Shown in pieces: positions 32,747 to 37,455 of a DNA stretch of 37,455 bases. This DNA is from Chloroflexota bacterium. GTDB lineage: Bacteria; Chloroflexota; Chloroflexia; Thermomicrobiales; UBA6265. The notes beneath the pieces are model-generated. The model ran no database searches, had not been told where the DNA came from, and saw nothing but the letters and a program-made list of their open reading frames with translations. The stretch is from positions 1 through 37,455 of the forward strand of contig JAFAEX010000090.1 of NCBI GenBank assembly GCA_023423795.1, read 5' to 3'. Within the stretch, counting starts at the first letter, position 1. Each line of letters starts with the position of its first letter. A program made the position numbers and the translations under genes.

Positions 32747-32830
32747 CGTCGTCCCGAGCCCGTCGAGGGATCTCGTGATCGAGTCGAGGAGTCTAGAACG
32801 ACTAGTTCCCTCGAGGGGCTGGGGACGACG
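32747..32830. repeat. CATCCCGAGC-family palindromic repeat, diverged
   Basis: Left end CGTCGTCCCGAG (32747-32758), right end CTGGGGACGACG up to 32830, with inner TCGAGGGATCTCGT against TAGTTCCCTCGA. The centre has TCTAGAACGACTAG. It separates the amine oxidase stop from the DinB gene start. Confidence 0.75.
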
Positions 32831-32861
32831 AAGAAACCCGTCGCCGATTGTGGGGCGGGCG

Positions 32862-34409
32862 CTATCCGGCGTTCGCCACCGATTCGGCGGGCGCGTCCGG
32901 GTCGATCTGGCGGGCGGCGCGCAGGCCGGACTCGATCGCGCCCTCGACCCAGCCGCTCTTCATGGAGGTGAAGTCGCCGGCGAAGTGGATGCGGTCCTCG
33001 GGGCGGGTCCATTCCGCGATCATCCACGCGCCGCCGACGGGCGGGCCGCCGAAGGAGGCGCGGATCCACGGTTGCTCGGTCCAGGCGAAATCCTCGATGG
33101 TGACCAGCTCGTCGAAGAGGTCGGGCATGTCGGCGCGGAAGGCGTCCACGACCTCCTGGGCGCGGACGGCGCGCGGCCGGGCCAGCACGGCATCGGCGTT
33201 GCCGCCGTTCAGGTAGAAGAAGGTGTTGCCGTGGCCGCCCGGTTCGTTGCCGGTGATGTCGATGACCCGTTCCCACGGGCGGTCGCCGCCGGCCATCGGC
33301 CAGCCGTGGACGCCGCGGGCGAGCCACGACGGGGTGCGGGTCTGGGCGACGACCTTGACGGTGTTGCCCCAGGCGAACTCGGCGAACATGCGCCGCTTGC
33401 CGGTCGTCCAGCCCGGCGTCACCTCGATGTCCTGGAGGACGGTGAAGGGGATGGTCGAGATCACGGCGTCGCCGGCGAACTCGCGGCCATCCTCCACCGT
33501 GACGCGGACGCGCGGGCCGGTCTGGTCGATGGCGACGACCGGCGCGCCGAGCACGATGCGGTCTGCGAGCAATTCGGCCATCGCCTGCGGAAGCTGGTCG
33601 TTGCCGCCGCGGATGCGGAAGAGGTTCTGGTCGCCGAAGTGGTAGGCGAGGTCGGGCATGGCGCCGAGCGCCGGGTCGGCGGTGGTGAAGCCGCCGCCGT
33701 GGGCGTCGAGCACCTTCAGGAAGGCCGCCGATGCCCCGGCGTCCCGGATCAGCTCGCCGACGGTGACGCCGTCGAGGCGGCGCATGGTGGCGGGGTCCGG
33801 CCACTCCGGGTGGAGCACGGTCTCGGTGTCCAGCCCGCTGCGGAAGAGGTAGCGGTTGAGGTTGGAGGAGACGGTGACGTTGCGCTCGGCGGCCGTCAGG
33901 TCCCACGGCCAGTCGGCGAGGTCGGCCGCGTCCGCGGTTTGGCCGTCGATCAGATAGCGGGGCAGGCCGTCGTTGAGGCTGATGACCGGCAGCGCGAAGC
34001 GGCGCAGGTATTCGAGCACCAGCGGCATGTTGGAGCGGAAGTGGCCGCCGCCGGCCTCGGTGGTCTGCCCGCCCGGGAGCGGCAGCGAGAGCAACCGGCC
34101 GCCGACGCGGTCCTGGTACTCGATGACGGTCACGTCGTGGCCGCGCCGGTGCAACGCGAGGGCGGCGGTCAGCCCGGCCATGCCGGCCCCGAGCACGAGG
34201 ACCTTGCGCGGGGCGGTCGCCAGTTGCGCCGGACCGGACTGCGCGCTTCCCCGGCGGACGTTCCACGCACCCGCGGCCAGCCCGCCCAGCGACGCGGCGA
34301 GGACGCTGCGCCGGGACCACACCGGTGCGGGCGCGGCGCGGCGGGCCGGTTCGCCGGGTTGGCCGCGCACTTCGTCATCCGTCCGCCGCGCCTTCTGGTT
34401 GGTCGGCAT
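32862..34409 (-). CDS. Tat-exported flavin amine oxidase family protein
   Basis: FAD-dependent amine oxidase of 515 residues. A twin-arginine signal is visible (SRRSVLAASLGGLAAGAW near residues 33-50). The FAD-binding motif VLVLGAGMAGLTAALALHRRGHDVTVIE (residues about 67-94, in parts) is followed by DRVGGRL, and the C-terminal FAD contact is IHFAGDFTS...GWVEGAIESGLRAA. The length and order fit monoamine-oxidase-like enzymes that oxidise amines or amino acids to aldehydes or imines. ATG 34409 has GGGAGGGG just upstream; the frame is open further but outside the signal peptide. It is monocistronic between repeat-rich gaps. The substrate is unknown. Confidence 0.9.
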   Translation of the reverse strand: MPTNQKARRTDDEVRGQPGEPARRAAPAPVWSRRSVLAASLGGLAAGAWNVRRGSAQSGPAQLATAPRKVLVLGAGMAGLTAALALHRRGHDVTVIEYQDRVGGRLLSLPLPGGQTTEAGGGHFRSNMPLVLEYLRRFALPVISLNDGLPRYLIDGQTADAADLADWPWDLTAAERNVTVSSNLNRYLFRSGLDTETVLHPEWPDPATMRRLDGVTVGELIRDAGASAAFLKVLDAHGGGFTTADPALGAMPDLAYHFGDQNLFRIRGGNDQLPQAMAELLADRIVLGAPVVAIDQTGPRVRVTVEDGREFAGDAVISTIPFTVLQDIEVTPGWTTGKRRMFAEFAWGNTVKVVAQTRTPSWLARGVHGWPMAGGDRPWERVIDITGNEPGGHGNTFFYLNGGNADAVLARPRAVRAQEVVDAFRADMPDLFDELVTIEDFAWTEQPWIRASFGGPPVGGAWMIAEWTRPEDRIHFAGDFTSMKSGWVEGAIESGLRAARQIDPDAPAESVANAG

Positions 34410-34664
34410 GAACCCCTCCCGGTGCGTCCCGGCGCACGCGCCGCCAACCGGATCGGCTCCGATGCGACGACTCGTCGTGCGATCGGGCGGGATCATCGCA
34501 CGGCGCGCGGCCGTATGCGGATGGCGGGCGTGCGCGGATTTCGGCGGCGCGGGCAGTTGCTCGAATGGTGCGCCCGTGTCCGGGGACGGCGGCGGTCGAT
34601 CGATCGATGTGGATGCCGATTCCAGGCGGTCGTGTTGATGGGGTTGTCCGAGCATTCCGGTTTG

Positions 34665-34700
34665 CCCCATCCATCCCCGCCCGCCCGGGGATGGATGGGG
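34665..34700. repeat. 14-base-arm hairpin
   Basis: CCCCATCCATCCCC (34665-34678) with GGGGATGGATGGGG (34687-34700), loop GCCCGCCC. It lies in the 651-base gap 34410-35060, which holds no gene but at least three palindromic units. Confidence 0.85.
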
Positions 34701-34742
34701 GTGGCCAAAATAGTCCGGGCATCGGCGGGGCGGGCGCGATGA

Positions 34743-34791
34743 ATCGCGCCCCTACAGCGCGCGGCGGCGTCGCCGTCTGCAGGGGCGCGAT
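34743..34791. repeat. Inverted repeat with 15-base arms, followed by a dispersed repeat arm
   Basis: ATCGCGCCCCTACAG (34743-34757) and CTGCAGGGGCGCGAT (34777-34791), one mismatch. Directly after it, 34792-34838 is a copy of the GATGGCGGTTGCG...CGCCCGG repeat arm seen at 4803-4848. A related GGGTGCGATTCATCGCGCCC occurs near 30097. Confidence 0.8.
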
Positions 34792-35060
34792 GATGGAGGT
34801 TGTGAAAACAGTGCGGCCATCGCCCACGCCCGCCCGGGGTTGAAACCCCTGGCGTCTCGGTGTCCGCCCTATTTTGGCAACCACCATCATCGCCGGGCAG
34901 GCGAGGATGGGCGGGTTCAGGACGCAACCGCGAACATCCCGTGCATGGCCGGTACGCGGGCGGCCGAGGAGTGCGCGAGACCCCTGCCCGGCGCGCGGCC
35001 GGTCGCTGGCGGCGCGGTACCCTTCGGCCATCGACCAGCCCGATTCGCCGGAGGCGCTTC

Positions 35061-35792
35061 ATGACCGACCCGGACGCGATGCCCGCCGTGACCCCAGCCC
35101 GGATGGCGGCGGTGGACCGCGCCGCGGTCGCGCTGGGGCTGGACGTGCTGCAACTGATGGAGTTGGCCGGGCGGACGGTCGCCGTCGCGGCGCGGGCGAT
35201 GCTGCCGGGCGGCGACCCGGCCGGAGCGCGCCTGCTGGTGCTGGCCGGGCCGGGCGGCAACGGCGGCGACGGGCTGGTGGCGGCGCGGTTGCTGCACGGC
35301 TGGGGCGCGCGGCCGTCCGTATGGCTGTCGCGCCGGGGCGAGGAGATCGGCGGGGCGGCCGGGCACCAACTGGCGATCCTGCGCAACCTGCCGATCCCGG
35401 TGCAGGAGCCGCCGGCCGGGGACGATGCGCCCGCGCTGCCGGACGCCGACCTGGTGATCGACGCTCTGCTCGGTTTCGGCCTCGGCGGGCCGCCGGCCGG
35501 GGCCGCCGCCTCGCTGATCCGGGCGGCGAATGCCCACCCCGCGCCGACGCTGGCGGTGGACCTGCCCTCCGGCCTCGACGGCGCGACGGGGGAGCCGTAC
35601 GAGCCCTGCATCGTCGCGGACCGCACGCTGACGCTGGCGCTGCCGAAGACCGGCCTGCTGGCCCCGGCGGCGCGGCCGGTGGCCGGGTCGCTGGCGGTGG
35701 CGGACATCGGGATGCCGGCCGAGGCGTTCGCGGCGATCGGGCTGGCGGTCGGGCCGATCTTCCGGCGTGGCGAGGTGGTGGAGGTGTATTGA
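35061..35792 (+). CDS. nnrE: NAD(P)H-hydrate epimerase (YjeF N-terminal domain)
   Basis: Cytosolic repair enzyme of 243 residues that interconverts R and S forms of hydrated NAD(P)H so that the dehydratase can restore the coenzyme. The Rossmann-like core is seen in LLVLAGPGGNGGDGLVAARLL (in parts), VIDALLGFGLGGPP with the catalytic Asp, and AVDLPSGLDGATGEPY. Only the epimerase domain is present; the NnrD dehydratase domain often fused to it is absent and no separate nnrD is in the window. The start is ATG 35061, with GGAGG at 35050-35054, six bases away. It is the only plus-strand gene in this part, and its stop is followed by a large palindrome. Confidence 0.9.
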   Translation: MTDPDAMPAVTPARMAAVDRAAVALGLDVLQLMELAGRTVAVAARAMLPGGDPAGARLLVLAGPGGNGGDGLVAARLLHGWGARPSVWLSRRGEEIGGAAGHQLAILRNLPIPVQEPPAGDDAPALPDADLVIDALLGFGLGGPPAGAAASLIRAANAHPAPTLAVDLPSGLDGATGEPYEPCIVADRTLTLALPKTGLLAPAARPVAGSLAVADIGMPAEAFAAIGLAVGPIFRRGEVVEVY

Positions 35793-35817
35793 GCGCGCGT
35801 TTCGGCGCCGCTTCCAT

Positions 35818-35917
35818 CGTCATCCCGAGCCTGCCGAGGGATCTCGTCGCTCTCGACTTCTCGACTTCTCGACTCCTCGACTCGTGAACGAGATCCCTCG
35901 GCGGGCTCGGGATGACG
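35818..35917. repeat. CATCCCGAGC-family palindromic repeat, full-length copy
   Basis: Thirty-base arms at 35818-35847 and 35888-35917 with a single mismatch, starting CGTCATCCCGAGCC and enclosing a 40-base loop made of tandem TCTCGACT units. It is between the convergent nnrE and dimeric-barrel genes and would form a very stable hairpin for both transcripts. Confidence 0.9.
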
Positions 35918-35927
35918 ATGTGGGCCC

Positions 35928-36392
35928 TTACGGTTCCGGGGTGGCCGCGGGCGTCCCCATGCCGACGGCGGCGACGTCGAGGCGGGCGTCGATCGACTCC
36001 GGGCCGCTGGCGATGGAAGCGGCGACGTTCTCGGCCACCCAGCCGCGGGCGACCTCGCCGGAGGCGGCGGCGGCCTCTTCGGTTTCCCACATGTTGACCG
36101 CCATCCAGGTCAGCGGGTCCGGGTGCAGCACGTAGAAGGCGACGAAGCCGGGCTGGGCGCGCAGCAGCGGCACGAACTCCGCCTCGGTGATGGCGACGAG
36201 CGCGGCGCGGTCCGCGTCGGCGTTCAGTTGGTACGTGCGGATGGCGACCCAGCCGGCGGCCGGCGCGGCGTCCGGCGTCTGCGCCGCGTGGGCCACGTGG
36301 ATTGCCCCAGCGCCGAGGCCGGCGAGGGCGGCGGCCAGCAGCGCGGCGCGGCGGGTGACGACAGCGGATGTCGGCGTTCGATCGTCGGTCAT
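35928..36392 (-). CDS. Exported small protein with dimeric alpha-beta barrel (antibiotic-monooxygenase-like) domain
   Basis: Protein of 154 residues. A twin-arginine-like signal is visible (TRRAALLAAALAGLGAGAI), followed by a Thr/Pro/Ala linker. The mature part, about 100 residues, has WVAIRTYQLNADADRAALV, FVPLLRAQPGFVAFYVLHPD and WMAVNMWETEEAAAAS, the pattern of ABM/NIPSNAP-type ferredoxin-like barrels. Such domains bind small molecules or haem, or are degradative monooxygenases; the function here is unknown. The C-terminal GTPAATPEP tail repeats the lineage-style low-complexity segment. ATG 36392 has GAGGAGGTG upstream. It may be co-transcribed with the SDR gene upstream on the same strand. 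Confidence 0.78.
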   Translation of the reverse strand: MTDDRTPTSAVVTRRAALLAAALAGLGAGAIHVAHAAQTPDAAPAAGWVAIRTYQLNADADRAALVAITEAEFVPLLRAQPGFVAFYVLHPDPLTWMAVNMWETEEAAAASGEVARGWVAENVAASIASGPESIDARLDVAAVGMGTPAATPEP

Positions 36393-36431
36393 GACACCTC
36401 CTCGGTGCGGGATCGGCCGCAATCGGCGTAC

Positions 36432-36470
36432 CGCCTGTCGCCTGTCGCCTGTCGCCTGTCGCCTGTCGCC
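36432..36470. repeat. CGCCTGT heptanucleotide tandem repeat
   Basis: Five perfect 7-base units plus a partial one, directly after the SDR stop codon. The complementary unit ACAGGCG is tandemly repeated at 37285-37310 just upstream of the same gene, so the gene is bracketed by inverted copies of one satellite. Confidence 0.9.
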
Positions 36471-37268
36471 TCACACCTCGTCCGCGCCGGGGCCGCTGAG
36501 GTCCATGTTCATCCGGTAGGAGCCGGCGAGGAAACCTCCGTCCACCGGCAGGGTGACGCCGGTGATCCAGGCGGCCTCGTCGGAGGCGAGGAAGAGGACG
36601 GCGTTGGCCACGTCCTCGGCTTCGCCCACGCGGCCGAGCGGGTACCACTTCGACAGGTCCTCGAACACCGACGGGCGCTCGGCCAGGCGTTCGTTCCAGA
36701 TGGGCGTCCGGATCGTGGCCGGGGCGACGACGTTGGCGCGCACGTTGTGGCGGCCGTACTTGATGGCCATGTTCTGGGTGAGGTTGATCATGCCGGCCTT
36801 GGCCGCGCCGTAGGCTTCCTCCCCGACGCCGGTCATGCCGTTGATGCTGGCGACGTTGACGATGTTGCCCCGCCGCCGCTCGATCATGCCGGGCAGCACG
36901 GCGCGGCAGGCGTAGTAGACGCTCTTGAGCACCAGGTCGAAGTTGCGGTCCCACGTCTCGGAATCGATGGTCAGGATGTCGTCGCCGTAGGAGCCGCCGG
37001 CGTTGTTGACCAGCACGTCCACCGGGCCGAAAACCTCCTCGGCGCGCGCGACGGCGTGGGCGACCTGGGCGGGGGCGGTGACGTCGCATTGCACGGCGAG
37101 GGCTTCGCCGCCGGCCTCGTCGATGAGGCGGGCGGTTTCCTCGACGCCGGCGAGGGTGCGCCCGGCGCAGACGACGCGGGCGCCCTCGCCGGCGAACCGG
37201 ACGGCGGTGGCGCGGCCGATGCCGCTGCCGGCGCCGGTGACGAGGGCGACGGTGTTCGGGAGACGCAT
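36471..37268 (-). CDS. Short-chain dehydrogenase/reductase
   Basis: Classical SDR oxidoreductase of 265 residues. The coenzyme motif TGAGSGIG is at residues 11-18, CAGRT follows the second strand (Arg suggests NADP preference, not firmly), NNAG is near residue 92, the catalytic Ser is in NVASINGMTG, and the catalytic Tyr and Lys are in YGAAKAG near residue 154. The C-terminus has ASDEAAWITGVTLPVDGG, a typical substrate-loop and strand ending. ATG 37268 has GGAGG upstream. The substrate cannot be told. The gene is bracketed by heptanucleotide repeats and lies upstream of the exported dimeric-barrel gene. Confidence 0.92.
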   Translation of the reverse strand: MRLPNTVALVTGAGSGIGRATAVRFAGEGARVVCAGRTLAGVEETARLIDEAGGEALAVQCDVTAPAQVAHAVARAEEVFGPVDVLVNNAGGSYGDDILTIDSETWDRNFDLVLKSVYYACRAVLPGMIERRRGNIVNVASINGMTGVGEEAYGAAKAGMINLTQNMAIKYGRHNVRANVVAPATIRTPIWNERLAERPSVFEDLSKWYPLGRVGEAEDVANAVLFLASDEAAWITGVTLPVDGGFLAGSYRMNMDLSGPGADEV

Positions 37269-37284
37269 GGATCCTCCACGAGAC

Positions 37285-37310
37285 GACAGGCGACAGGCGA
37301 CAGGCGACAG
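37285..37310. repeat. ACAGGCG heptanucleotide tandem repeat
   Basis: Almost four copies of a 7-base unit, complementary to the repeat at 36432-36470. It is about 17 bases upstream of the SDR start codon and lies between its ribosome-binding site and any promoter. It is followed by GTGCTGGGTGCT, related to the inverted repeat at 31424-31524. Confidence 0.88.
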
Positions 37311-37432
37311 ACGGAGTGCTGGGTGCTCCGTGCCACGACGGGCGGGCCGGGTGGTGCGGAGCGGGTGACGATCGATGATGAGGGGGATCATCCACGAGGC
37401 GCGGGCGGGGTCAAGGGGGTGGCGCATTCCCC

Positions 37433-37455
37433 CGTCATCCCGAGCCTGTCGAGGG
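37433..37455. repeat. CATCCCGAGC-family repeat cut by the window end
   Basis: CGTCATCCCGAGCCTGTCGA at the end of the window matches the left arm of the hairpin at 35818-35847; the remainder lies outside. Confidence 0.7.

Overview
This is a chromosomal window of roughly 70% GC with short intergenic gaps and GTG starts. Several exported proteins have signal peptides followed by low-complexity Gln/Thr/Pro/Ala stretches (for example AQEATPAATPVA). That style, together with MEDS/GAF/PAS kinases, many sugar ABC transporters, F420/FMN-type oxidoreductases and abundant palindromic intergenic repeats, suggests a Chloroflexota bacterium of the Thermomicrobia type. This is inferred from style, as no marker gene (rRNA, ribosomal protein) is present. 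No tRNA, rRNA, CRISPR array, transposase or integrase was found.

Layout. 1-340: poly-G run and degenerate repeats, no gene. 400-4695 (+): a compact operon with two MalF/MalG-type sugar ABC permeases, a PfkB kinase, an amidohydrolase-2 enzyme and a YjbQ-family protein; its binding protein and ATPase are not in view. 4696-5107: a nested palindromic element. 5108-10688 (-): two large soluble sensor histidine kinases in tandem, with no response regulator beside them. 11086-12428 (+): DUF2200 and a frameshifted DUF3800 protein. 12686-18428 (-): a metallo-beta-lactamase-fold hydrolase, then (upstream on the same strand) a complete rhamnose-type ABC importer (binding protein, two permeases, double ATPase). 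18600-18750: a large palindrome. 18789-19391 (-): a toxin-antitoxin pair (AbrB-like antitoxin, damaged; ParE/RelE-like toxin) bracketed by imperfect direct repeats. 20223-22601 (+): an O-methyltransferase and a class III aminotransferase. 22899-24476 (+): a Tat-exported C45-type Ntn hydrolase. 24572-29860 (-): a run with a two-gene cassette of small proteins, a GMC oxidoreductase, a small hydrophilic protein, a SnoaL-like protein, an LLM flavin oxidoreductase and a membrane protein of DUF4436-like layout. 30160-31754 (-): a divergent sigma-70-like protein and a Com-like zinc-ribbon protein behind a LexA-type palindrome. 32171-34409 (-): a DinB/DUF664 protein and a Tat-exported flavin amine oxidase. 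35061-35792 (+): NAD(P)H-hydrate epimerase. 35928-37268 (-): an exported dimeric-barrel protein and an SDR dehydrogenase.

Two themes run across the window. First, intergenic spaces are packed with palindromic repeats of at least three families, often between convergent genes. Second, four genes show a reading-frame break at or next to a short homopolymer or dinucleotide run (about 12171, 19340, 26893 and 27165). That pattern points to residual sequencing/assembly indels or recent decay, and those genes should be re-checked before being called pseudogenes. The best candidates for something undescribed are the SOS-box-like-controlled sigma/zinc-ribbon pair, the overlapping small-protein pair at 24572-25086, and the nested palindromic elements.
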